Source of the DNA: Chloroflexota bacterium
GTDB lineage: Bacteria > Chloroflexota > Anaerolineae > 4572-78 > J111
Reading direction: 5' to 3'
Length of the DNA stretch: 8,417 bases
Assembly: GCA_003694775.1 (NCBI GenBank)
Contig: RFJV01000336.1
Span: forward strand, 1-8,417
Shown one piece after another: positions 1 through 5,794 of the stretch. Under the pieces are notes generated by a model. That model saw nothing but the letters and a program-made list of their open reading frames with translations. It was not told the origin of the DNA and did no database searches. How positions within the stretch are numbered: position 1 is the stretch's first letter; every line of letters starts with the position of its first letter. Made by a program: the position numbers and the translations under genes.

Positions 1-2
1 CT

Positions 3-1238
3 ATGCGCGCTGAAATTGTAATGATAGGCACCGAACTCCTGCTGGGAGAAATCGTCGATACCAATGCGGTCAAACTGGCCCGTGCCCTGCGCCGGATTGG
101 CGTGGACCTGCACTACAAGACCACCGTCGGCGATAATGAGGCCCGGATTACCGAAGTGCTGAATATTGCCCTGGACCGGGCCGATGTGGTTATCACCTCC
201 GGCGGTCTCGGTCCCACCGTGGACGATGTGACCCGCCAGGCCGTCGCCAACGCCACCGGGCGGCGGCTGGTCTACAGCCCGGAACTGGAAGCCCAAATTG
301 CCGAACGCTTCCGCAAGTTTGGCCGGACCATGGCCGAAAACAACAAGCGGCAGGCCTTTATCCCCGAAGGGGCCACCCCTCTGCCCAATCCGGTGGGTAC
401 TGCGCCCTGCTTTTTGAGCGAGGATGTCCGCGGCCGCGGGTTTGTCATCTCCCTGCCGGGCGTACCCCGCGAGCTGGAATATATGCTGGAGCATACGGTC
501 ATCCCCCTGCTGGTGGCGCGGATGGGCGGCGTGCAGGTCATCAAGACCCGCATCCTGCGTACCTGCGCGGTCGGTGAGAGCGATGTAGACCGGGCCATTG
601 CCGACCTGATGACCGCCAGCAATCCCACCGTGGGGCTGGCCGCGCATCCCGGCCAGACAGACGTACGCATTACGGCCAAGGCCCCCTCCGAAGCCGAGGC
701 CGACGCCCTCATCGCGCCGGTGGAGGCAGAACTGCGCCGCCGGCTGGGCGTGGCTGTTTACGGGGTCGATGAGGAAACCGTTCCGGAGGTCGTCGGGCGG
801 ATGCTGGTCGAGCGGGGATTGAGTCTGGGCATTGTTGACACCCTGACGGACTGCGGCCTGTCGCACGCCCTGAGCGACGCCGGCTACCGGGCGGTCATAG
901 CCGCCTGCATCCAGGCAGATACGCCGGTCGACGCGCTGTCTGCGCTGGGGCTGGATGTGCCGGTCGACATGCCGCCGGCGGAAGCCGTGACCGCGGCCCA
1001 GGCCGCGGCGCAGGCCGTGGCCGCAGAAAACGGGCTGGGGCTGGCCCTGCTGGGTCCCTTTGGCGAGGAACGGGCCACCGTGATTGCCCTGCACGGTCCC
1101 GGCGAAACCCGGCTGGTCCGAACCGGGCGGAATTACCGGGAGGCCGACTATGCCCGGCAGTGGCTGGTCATCCAGGGGCTGGACTGGGTGCGGCGGTCTT
1201 TGCTGGGGCAGTTGGAATCGCCGGTGGATGGACGGTAA
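3..1238 (+). CDS. cinA: CinA-family protein with MoCF-type domain and degenerate PncC-like domain
   Basis: The 411-residue product has the usual CinA length and two-domain order. The N-terminal MoCF/MoaB-like domain is well conserved, with GTELLLGEIVDTN at residues 9-21, VGDNE at 42-46, TSGGLGPTVDD at 65-75 and a later PGVPREL segment. In the family this domain acts on ADP-ribose-type nucleotides. The C-terminal third should be a PncC nicotinamide-nucleotide amidase, but the family signature AESCTGG aligns with VDTLTDC at 278-284. The VVAYSNEAK segment aligns with VIAACIQAD at 298-306, so the Ser, Tyr, Asn and Lys expected there are replaced. I infer that NMN deamidase activity is lost while the fold remains. 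The start at position 3 matches the family N-terminus, so the gene is complete although its ribosome binding site lies outside the window. A promoter for the next gene begins six bases after the stop. The family call is firm; the activity of the C domain is uncertain. Confidence 0.93.
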   Translation: MRAEIVMIGTELLLGEIVDTNAVKLARALRRIGVDLHYKTTVGDNEARITEVLNIALDRADVVITSGGLGPTVDDVTRQAVANATGRRLVYSPELEAQIAERFRKFGRTMAENNKRQAFIPEGATPLPNPVGTAPCFLSEDVRGRGFVISLPGVPRELEYMLEHTVIPLLVARMGGVQVIKTRILRTCAVGESDVDRAIADLMTASNPTVGLAAHPGQTDVRITAKAPSEAEADALIAPVEAELRRRLGVAVYGVDEETVPEVVGRMLVERGLSLGIVDTLTDCGLSHALSDAGYRAVIAACIQADTPVDALSALGLDVPVDMPPAEAVTAAQAAAQAVAAENGLGLALLGPFGEERATVIALHGPGETRLVRTGRNYREADYARQWLVIQGLDWVRRSLLGQLESPVDGR

Positions 1239-1243
1239 TTCTT

Positions 1244-1272
1244 TTGACTTCCCTCCCCCTTTGGGTTATGAT
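1244..1272 (+). promoter_or_regulatory. Predicted sigma70-type promoter for the phosphomannomutase gene
   Basis: TTGACT at 1244-1249 and TATGAT at 1267-1272 are separated by exactly 17 bp. They lie immediately after the cinA stop codon. Transcription would begin near 1279-1280, about five bases before the first palindrome at 1285. The leader of the downstream gene would then be about 220 nt and start with a hairpin. Both hexamers are one base from consensus. The spacing and position support the call, but it is a sequence prediction only. Confidence 0.6.
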
Positions 1273-1284
1273 TGACCCCAAAAT

Positions 1285-1312
1285 GTAGGACAACTGCTAG
1301 CAGTTGTCCTAC
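1285..1312. repeat. Perfect 28-bp palindrome, GTAGG...CCTAC family, copy 1
   Basis: The arm GTAGGACAACTGCT is followed directly by its exact reverse complement, so all 28 bases are palindromic. The outer GTAGG/CCTAC ends are shared with copies 2 and 3, while the inner arm differs but remains self-complementary. A tail at 1313-1340 follows, beginning AGAAACCGTATTTTTAG and containing AGAGGAG at 1328-1334. In RNA the element would form a long hairpin at the 5' end of the predicted transcript. Confidence 0.85.
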
Positions 1313-1375
1313 AGAAACCGTATTTTTAGAGGAGTCAGACAGTCCCAATGGGACGACAACGATAGATGAAAACCC

Positions 1376-1401
1376 GTAGGGCGACATTAATGTCGCCCCA
1401 C
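1376..1401. repeat. 26-bp imperfect palindrome, GTAGG family, copy 2
   Basis: The arm GTAGGGCGACATT faces AATGTCGCCCCAC with one mismatch in 13 pairs. The inner sequence GGGCGACAT...ATGTCGC is shared with copy 4 at 7977-8000, more than 6 kb away. The following tail at 1402-1422 contains CGCTATTTTCAGAGAAG, a variant of the tail behind copies 1 and 3 with a weakened Shine-Dalgarno-like core. A further palindrome-less tail fragment resembling copy 1 lies at 1422-1437 (AGAAACCGCATTGTCA; 13 of 16 bases match 1313-1328). Confidence 0.8.
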
Positions 1402-1441
1402 CCCAACGCTATTTTCAGAGAAGAAACCGCATTGTCACAAC

Positions 1442-1471
1442 GTAGGGGCCGGGTCTCAGACCCGCCCCTAC
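1442..1471. repeat. 30-bp palindrome, GTAGGGG...CCCCTAC family, copy 3
   Basis: GTAGGGG and CGGGTCT, separated by one bulged C, pair with AGACCCG and CCCCTAC across a single-base centre. The outer ends match copies 1 and 2. The tail at 1472-1493 reads AAAACCCGTATTCTCAG and then AGGAG. That tail is the ribosome binding site of the phosphomannomutase gene. Confidence 0.8.
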
Positions 1472-1486
1472 AAAACCCGTATTCTC

Positions 1487-1493
1487 AGAGGAG
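1487..1493 (+). promoter_or_regulatory. Ribosome binding site carried by the tail of palindrome copy 3
   Basis: AGAGGAG lies 9 nt before the ATG at 1503 and fixes that start. It belongs to the repeated tail rather than to a unique leader: equivalent sequences follow palindrome copy 1 (AGAGGAG, 1328-1334), copy 2 (AGAGAAG) and copy 4 (CGAGGAGG, ending at 8025). Confidence 0.75.
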
Positions 1494-1502
1494 TCAAGTC
1501 TT

Positions 1503-2849
1503 ATGCAAGTCAACCCCGGTATTTTCAAAGCCTATGATATTCGCGGCATCTACCCCACCGACCTGAACGAGGAGGTCGGCTATGCCGTAGGGCGGGCATT
1601 TGTCACTTTTCTGCAGGTCGATAAGGTTATTGTGGGGCGGGATATGCGCCTCTCCAGCCCCCAGATGTTCGATGCCGTGACCCGCGGCCTGATGGACCAG
1701 GGCGCGGATGTCATCAACATCGGTATGGTCAGCACCGACCAGTACTACTATGCCTGCGCCACCCTGGGCCACGCCGGCATCATGGTCACTGCCTCTCACA
1801 ACCCGGCCCAGTACAGCGGCTTCAAAATGGTGCGCAAAATGCCCCAGCTTCTCAGCGGGGATGAGGGGATTCAGGATTTGCGGCGCATTGTGGAGAACGA
1901 TGCCTACGCCCCGGCAACCCGCAAGGGTACGATGACCGAAATCGACCTGAGCCAGGATTTTGTCAGCTACGTCCTCGGCCTGATTGATGTGGACGCCCTC
2001 CGCCCGCTCAGGGTTATTGCCGATACCGGCAACGGGATGGTCGGCCCTATCCTCCAGCGCATTTACGCCCAACTGCCGGCAGTCAACCTGACCGGCATGT
2101 ATCTGGACCCGGACGGCAGTTTGCCCAACCACGGCCTGGACCCGCTCCAGCCGGAAAACCGGGCCGAGCTGGAACAGCGCGTCGTTTCCGAAGGGGCAGA
2201 CATCGGCTTTGCCTTTGACGGCGACGGCGACCGCTTCTTCACCATTGATGACCGGGGACAGTTTGTTTCCGGCGACTTCCTGACTGCGCTGATGGGCCAG
2301 TATTATCTGGAAAAATACCCCGGCGCCAAAATCGTTTACGACGTGCGGGCCAGTTGGGCCGTGCCGGATTTAATCAAGGCCGCTGGCGGCATTCCCCTGA
2401 TGGAGCGGGTCGGCCATGCTTTCATCAAGGCCCGCATGAGCCGTGAGGGCGCAGTTTTTGGCGGCGAGGTGACCGGCCACTACTACTTCAAGGACTTCTT
2501 CTTTGCCGATTCCGGCATCATCCCTTCACTCATTATTATGGAAATGCTCTCCAAAAAGAAGGCCAGCCTGTCGGAACTGCTGGCCCCGCTGGAGGCCAAA
2601 TATTTCATCTCCGGCGAAATCAACACCCGCATCGATGGCGACCCCAAAGCCAAGATGCAGGAGCTGGCCCAGAAGTTCAGCGATGGCAAGGTGGAGTGGC
2701 TGGACGGCGTGTCTGTAACCTACCCGGACTGGCATTTCAATGTTCGACCCTCCAACACCGAGCCGCTTCTGCGCCTGAACCTGGAGGCCACCAGCCGGGA
2801 ACTGATGGAAGAAAAACGAGACCTGGTGCTGAGCATTATCCGGTCGTAG
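1503..2849 (+). CDS. manB: Phosphomannomutase/phosphoglucomutase
   Basis: This 448-residue enzyme of the alpha-D-phosphohexomutase superfamily interconverts hexose 6-phosphate and 1-phosphate in the cytoplasm. It supplies mannose-1-P or glucose-1-P for nucleotide sugars. All four active-site loops are visible. The phosphoserine loop TASHNP is at 96-101 (Ser98), the metal-binding loop DGDGDR at 239-244, the sugar-specificity loop GEVTGH at 321-326 and the phosphate-binding loop RPSNTEPLLR at 415-424. The N-terminus FKAYDIRG is typical of the bacterial ManB/AlgC group. GEVTGH replaces the commoner GEMSGH, which does not remove the key Glu or His. The start is supported by AGAGGAG 9 nt upstream. 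The leader is about 220 nt with three hairpins, so expression may depend on leader structure. The next gene begins 7 nt after the stop, suggesting co-transcription. Substrate preference between mannose and glucose cannot be read from sequence, so the symbol is provisional. Confidence 0.95.
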   Translation: MQVNPGIFKAYDIRGIYPTDLNEEVGYAVGRAFVTFLQVDKVIVGRDMRLSSPQMFDAVTRGLMDQGADVINIGMVSTDQYYYACATLGHAGIMVTASHNPAQYSGFKMVRKMPQLLSGDEGIQDLRRIVENDAYAPATRKGTMTEIDLSQDFVSYVLGLIDVDALRPLRVIADTGNGMVGPILQRIYAQLPAVNLTGMYLDPDGSLPNHGLDPLQPENRAELEQRVVSEGADIGFAFDGDGDRFFTIDDRGQFVSGDFLTALMGQYYLEKYPGAKIVYDVRASWAVPDLIKAAGGIPLMERVGHAFIKARMSREGAVFGGEVTGHYYFKDFFFADSGIIPSLIIMEMLSKKKASLSELLAPLEAKYFISGEINTRIDGDPKAKMQELAQKFSDGKVEWLDGVSVTYPDWHFNVRPSNTEPLLRLNLEATSRELMEEKRDLVLSIIRS

Positions 2850-2856
2850 GGATGTG

Positions 2857-3627
2857 ATGAACAGCGTACAACCCCTGCACGGTAAAGTGGCCCTGATTAC
2901 CGGCTCATCCCGCGGCATAGGCCGGGCCATTGCCCTGGAGCTGGCCCGGCTGGGCGCGGATATTGTCGTGCACTACCTGCGCAAAAAGAGCGCCGCGGCC
3001 GAAACTGCCGCGGCCATCCAGAACCTGGACCGGCGGGCGGTCACCGTTCAGGCCAACCTGGCCGAAGCCGGCCAGATTGCGGCCATGTTCAAGACCATCG
3101 AGGCGGAATTTGGCCGCTGTGACATCTTTGTGGGCAACGCGGCCAGCGGAACCCCGCGAGATATCCTGGACGTGACCGATAAGCACTGGGACTGGACGAT
3201 GGATGTCAATGCCCGCTCCATCCTGCGGTGCGTGCAGAAAGCCGTGCCCTGGATGGAGCAGGCCGGCTGGGGCCGGGTGGTCAACATTACCAGTCCCGGC
3301 AGTACCCGTGTTCTGCCGCACTACGGGGCCATTGGCCTTTCCAAGGCCACCATCGAAGCCCTGACCCGCTACCTGGCGGTTGACCTGGCCCCCAAGGGCA
3401 TCATCGTCAACGCCGTATCGCCCGGCCTGGTCAAAACCGACGCGGTCAGCGCTTTTCCGGTTGACCTGCAGGCCACGTTTGACTACGCGGTCTCCCGCAC
3501 CCCTGCCGGGCGGCTGGTCACCCCGGCAGACGTAGCCAGGGTGGTCGGCTTCCTCTGCACCGACGCGGCCAGTATGATTGTCGGGCAGACCATTCTGGTG
3601 GATGGGGGCTACAGCCTGCTGGCGTGA
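2857..3627 (+). CDS. fabL: FabL-like enoyl-[acyl-carrier-protein] reductase (SDR family)
   Basis: This 256-residue short-chain dehydrogenase/reductase has the NAD(P)-binding motif TGSSRGIG at 15-22 and NAASG at 94-98 in place of the usual NNAG. The catalytic pair is Tyr156 and Lys163, a Tyr-X6-Lys spacing typical of enoyl-ACP reductases rather than the Tyr-X3-Lys of classical SDRs. The segments HWDWTM, SKATIEALTRYLAVDLAPKG, TPAGR and GQTILVDGGYSLL closely resemble Bacillus FabL. FabL reduces trans-2-enoyl-ACP with NADPH in the last step of each fatty acid elongation cycle. The ATG at 2857 is preferred because AGGG at 2848-2851 is 5 nt upstream; a GTG at 2854 would add one residue. The gene sits 7 nt after the mutase gene and is probably in its operon. 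A heptamer repeat begins one base after the stop codon. A relative acting on another enoyl or keto substrate remains possible. Confidence 0.85.
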   Translation: MNSVQPLHGKVALITGSSRGIGRAIALELARLGADIVVHYLRKKSAAAETAAAIQNLDRRAVTVQANLAEAGQIAAMFKTIEAEFGRCDIFVGNAASGTPRDILDVTDKHWDWTMDVNARSILRCVQKAVPWMEQAGWGRVVNITSPGSTRVLPHYGAIGLSKATIEALTRYLAVDLAPKGIIVNAVSPGLVKTDAVSAFPVDLQATFDYAVSRTPAGRLVTPADVARVVGFLCTDAASMIVGQTILVDGGYSLLA

Positions 3628-3628
3628 T

Positions 3629-3726
3629 TCAATTCTCAATTCTCAATTTCCAATTTTCAATTCTCAATGAGCCGGTCTCCAATCTCTAATCACCAATCGC
3701 CAATCGCCAATCCCCAATCGCCAATC
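3629..3726. repeat. Tandem heptamer repeat, 14 units of 7 bp, consensus YCAATYN
   Basis: Fourteen consecutive 7-bp units run without a break in phase. Units 1-6 (3629-3670) are of the TCAATTC type. Unit 7 (3671-3677, GCCGGTC) is divergent. Units 8-14 (3678-3726) are of the NCCAATC type: TCCAATC, TCTAATC, ACCAATC, then GCCAATC twice, CCCAATC and GCCAATC. Unit 6, TCAATGA, contains the cobS start codon, so the last eight units are translated. The array resembles the short tandemly repeated heptanucleotides known from cyanobacteria and seen in other bacterial genomes. Confidence 0.9.
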
Positions 3727-4482
3727 TCCCACTTTGCTCTGGCCTGGGGACTGCTGACCGTTCTGCCCTTTCCGTTCAAGGTTGACACGTCGGGGGTGGT
3801 GCCGGGACGGGCCGCAGGCTGGTTTCCGCTGGTGGGTCTGCTGATGGGCGGTGTGCTGGCCGCGGTGGGTTGGGCGCTGTACGCCGTTCTGCCGGCGGGG
3901 CTGGCCGCCGCCCTGACGCTGGCGGTCTGGGTGGCTCTGACCGGGATGCTTCACCTGGACGGCTTTATGGATTCCTGCGACGGCCTTCTGCCCCCGCGTG
4001 ACCCGGCCCGGCGGCTGGAAATCATGAAGGACAGCCGGGTGGGGGCGTTTGGGGTGGTTGGCGGCGTCCTTCTTCTGCTGGTCAAGTTCAACGCCCTGGC
4101 GGCCCTGCCGCCGGCTGTTCGGTTGCCGGTGCTGGTGCTGGCTCCGGCCCTGGCCCGCGGGGCAATGGTCTGGGCGATGTTCCGCTACCCCACGGCCCGG
4201 CCCGGCGGAATGGGCCAGATGTTCCGGCAGGGGATGGGCCGCCGTGAGGTCGTCCTGGCCTTGCTGACGACCTTTCTGCCGCTCTTCCTCCTCCTGCCCT
4301 GGCCGGTCGCTCTGGTGGTGGCGGCAGTATGCTGGCTGTTGATAGTGCTGGTGGCCCGACTGGCGATTGCCCGCATCCACGGCCTGACCGGCGATGTGTA
4401 CGGCGCAGTTGGCGAAACCGTCGAAGCGGGTGTGCTGGTGGCCGTGGTGGCCGCGGCTAGCTGGCCGTGGCTCGCCGGCTGA
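3667..4482 (+). CDS. cobS: Adenosylcobinamide-GDP ribazoletransferase (cobalamin synthase)
   Basis: CobS is an integral membrane enzyme that joins adenosylcobinamide-GDP to alpha-ribazole in the last assembly stage of cobalamin. The 271-residue product shows the family signatures: LHLDGFMDSCDG around 95-106 with the metal-binding Asp residues, IMKDSRVGAFG at 119-129 and TGDVYGAVGE at 241-250. Several hydrophobic helices lie between them. The N-terminal core LLTVLPFPF corresponds to the usual FLTRLPVP. Residues 2-21 come from the heptamer repeat and give a heptapeptide repeat (SPISNHQ, SPIANPQ, SPIS) that normal CobS proteins lack. No other in-frame ATG, GTG or TTG lies between 3667 and the conserved core, so this start is needed unless a CTG is used. 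No Shine-Dalgarno sequence precedes it. No cobalamin riboswitch fits in the 39-nt gap, and no other B12 gene is in the window. The 3' end overlaps the convergent transporter gene by 26 bp. Confidence 0.92.
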   Translation: MSRSPISNHQSPIANPQSPISHFALAWGLLTVLPFPFKVDTSGVVPGRAAGWFPLVGLLMGGVLAAVGWALYAVLPAGLAAALTLAVWVALTGMLHLDGFMDSCDGLLPPRDPARRLEIMKDSRVGAFGVVGGVLLLLVKFNALAALPPAVRLPVLVLAPALARGAMVWAMFRYPTARPGGMGQMFRQGMGRREVVLALLTTFLPLFLLLPWPVALVVAAVCWLLIVLVARLAIARIHGLTGDVYGAVGETVEAGVLVAVVAAASWPWLAG

Positions 4483-5695
4483 GGTATACCAGTCCGAACC
4501 CGGCGGCAAACAGCACCGCGGACAGCAGGTAAATCCAGGCCAGACTGACGCGGGTCGCCAGGGCAAAAGCCAGAAACGGGCCGGACATACTGCCCACATC
4601 GCCCACCGCGGCGTACAGCCCCATCACCGCCCCCTGACGGCCGGCCGGTGTCTGGTCGCCCATAAAGGCCGTGACCACGGCCAGCCCCGTCCCCGCGCTG
4701 ACCGCGCTCAGGACAATTCCCGCGGTGACCACTGTCAGGTCGCGGCCAAATGACATCAGCAGGAAGCTGGCAATGCCCAGCAGAAGGCTGAGGGAAATCA
4801 TCGGCAGACGGCCTGTTTTCCGGTCCGACAGGTGGCCGGCCAGCGGGCCGACCAGACCCGCCAGCAGGGAGCGCCCGCCCAGCAGAATGCCTGCGCCGGT
4901 GGATACGCCCACCACTACCGCGCCCAGGGCCATCCGTTCGCCGAATCTCTGCTGGAGCAGGAGAGTCACGGTCGAAAGGACAATCCCCTCGCCGGCAAAG
5001 AGCATCAGCAGGTACAGGCCAGAGGTGGCTATCAGGCCCCGGTGGGCCTGCACCAGGGCCAGCCGTCTGCCCCACAGGCTCCGCAGGCGGCGGGTCAGGC
5101 CAGACAGACCATCATCCGGCTGGTCTGTCTGGCGCGGCCGGGTTTCCGGCAGGAAAAAGAGCACCACCAGCAGGCCCAGGGCGGTCACGCCGGCAAAGGT
5201 CAGCATGGCCGGGCGGAAGCCCAACGTATCCACCAGGTAGCCGCCCAGCAGAGGCCCCGCGGTAAAACCGACCAGCATCCAGGCGTTGTACGTGCCCACC
5301 ACCCGTCCCCGGTTGGCCGGAGTGCTGATGTCCAGGGCCATGGTGGTCCCGCTGACGTTGATGAGCGTCCAGCCGATACCCCACGCCGCCCGGCTGAGCA
5401 GAAACGGCCAGAAGCCGTACACCAGCCCGTAGCCCGCGGTGGACAGCACGCCCAGAGTCATCCCGGCCAGAAAAAGCCGCCGCCGGCCCCAGCGGTCAAC
5501 CAGCCAGCCGACCAGGGGATTGGTGGGAATCCGCACCAGCCGGTTGACCCCCAGCATCACGCCGACCGCGGCCAGAGTCAGCCCCACCACTTCAAGCTGG
5601 GTGACCAGCACAGTATAGAGGGTCATATCGCCGAACAGGCTGGCACAGACGGCCAGCCCCAACGGGGTTAATACCACAGCCGGTTTTTTATCCAT
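4457..5695 (-). CDS. Major facilitator superfamily (MFS) transporter
   Basis: The 412-residue product has the length and hydrophobic pattern of a 12-helix MFS permease with two homologous halves. MFS motif A is clear in loop 2-3 as GWLVDRWGRR (63-72), and its counterpart in the second half reads GHLSDRKTGR. A polar loop rich in Arg and Asp separates the halves just after the sixth helix (PETRPRQTDQPDDG). Drug-efflux type MFS proteins look like this, but the substrate cannot be read from sequence. The start at 5695 is supported by GGGAG six bases upstream and by a promoter whose -10 element (5727-5732) overlaps the next upstream ATG, which would therefore not be transcribed. The reading frame stays open far upstream, antisense to the glycosyltransferase gene, but that part is not coding. 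The gene diverges from the glycosyltransferase operon and converges on cobS. Confidence 0.9.
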   Translation of the reverse strand: MDKKPAVVLTPLGLAVCASLFGDMTLYTVLVTQLEVVGLTLAAVGVMLGVNRLVRIPTNPLVGWLVDRWGRRRLFLAGMTLGVLSTAGYGLVYGFWPFLLSRAAWGIGWTLINVSGTTMALDISTPANRGRVVGTYNAWMLVGFTAGPLLGGYLVDTLGFRPAMLTFAGVTALGLLVVLFFLPETRPRQTDQPDDGLSGLTRRLRSLWGRRLALVQAHRGLIATSGLYLLMLFAGEGIVLSTVTLLLQQRFGERMALGAVVVGVSTGAGILLGGRSLLAGLVGPLAGHLSDRKTGRLPMISLSLLLGIASFLLMSFGRDLTVVTAGIVLSAVSAGTGLAVVTAFMGDQTPAGRQGAVMGLYAAVGDVGSMSGPFLAFALATRVSLAWIYLLSAVLFAAGFGLVYLSRRATAS

Positions 5696-5726
5696 TTCCG
5701 ACTCCCTTGTCGCAGGATATTCACGC

Positions 5727-5755
5727 ATTATGAACGAGGTCGCCGGTTTGGGCAA
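5727..5755 (-). promoter_or_regulatory. Predicted sigma70-type promoter for the MFS transporter
   Basis: On the minus strand TTGCCC (complement of 5750-5755) and CATAAT (complement of 5727-5732) are 17 bp apart. Transcription would start near 5720, giving a leader of about 25 nt that contains the GGGAG ribosome binding site before the ATG at 5695. The -35 element lies four bases from the -35 element of the opposing promoter. Confidence 0.55.
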
Positions 5756-5759
5756 AAAT

Positions 5760-5788
5760 TTGCGAGAGTTCCGGCCTGCGGCTACAAT
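5760..5788 (+). promoter_or_regulatory. Predicted sigma70-type promoter for the glycosyltransferase operon, probably leaderless
   Basis: TTGCGA (5760-5765) and TACAAT (5783-5788) are 17 bp apart. The -10 element ends six bases before the ATG at 5795, so the expected transcription start coincides with the start codon within a base or so. No Shine-Dalgarno sequence precedes the ATG. The arms GCAAA (5752-5756) and TTTGC (5759-5763) form a small inverted repeat around the two opposing -35 elements and could be an operator. Confidence 0.55.
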
Positions 5789-5794
5789 CAGGCG

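Noticed and set aside
1342..1354. GTCCCAATGGGAC inverted repeat as a further family member
   Set aside because: It is only 13 bp, lacks the GTAGG/CCTAC ends and has no following tail, so it was not counted as a copy.
1348..1365. Five-codon leader ORF (ATG GGA CGA CAA CGA TAG) after the first palindrome tail, followed at once by another ATG at 1366 running into manB out of frame
   Set aside because: The distance from AGAGGAG (1328-1334) to this ATG is 13 nt, longer than normal. The second frame passes through two palindromes and has no protein character. A regulatory uORF is conceivable but unsupported.
3629..3726. CRISPR array or cobalamin riboswitch in front of cobS
   Set aside because: The units are contiguous 7-mers without spacers, so this is not a CRISPR array. 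The gap is only 39 nt and shows no B12-box-like sequence, so no riboswitch fits.
4832..5671. Long plus-strand frame through the MFS gene, and similar frames at 5947-6768 and 2905-3639
   Set aside because: All are opposite or out of frame to genes with clear motifs, have skewed Arg/Gln/Pro/Gly composition and lack ribosome binding sites.
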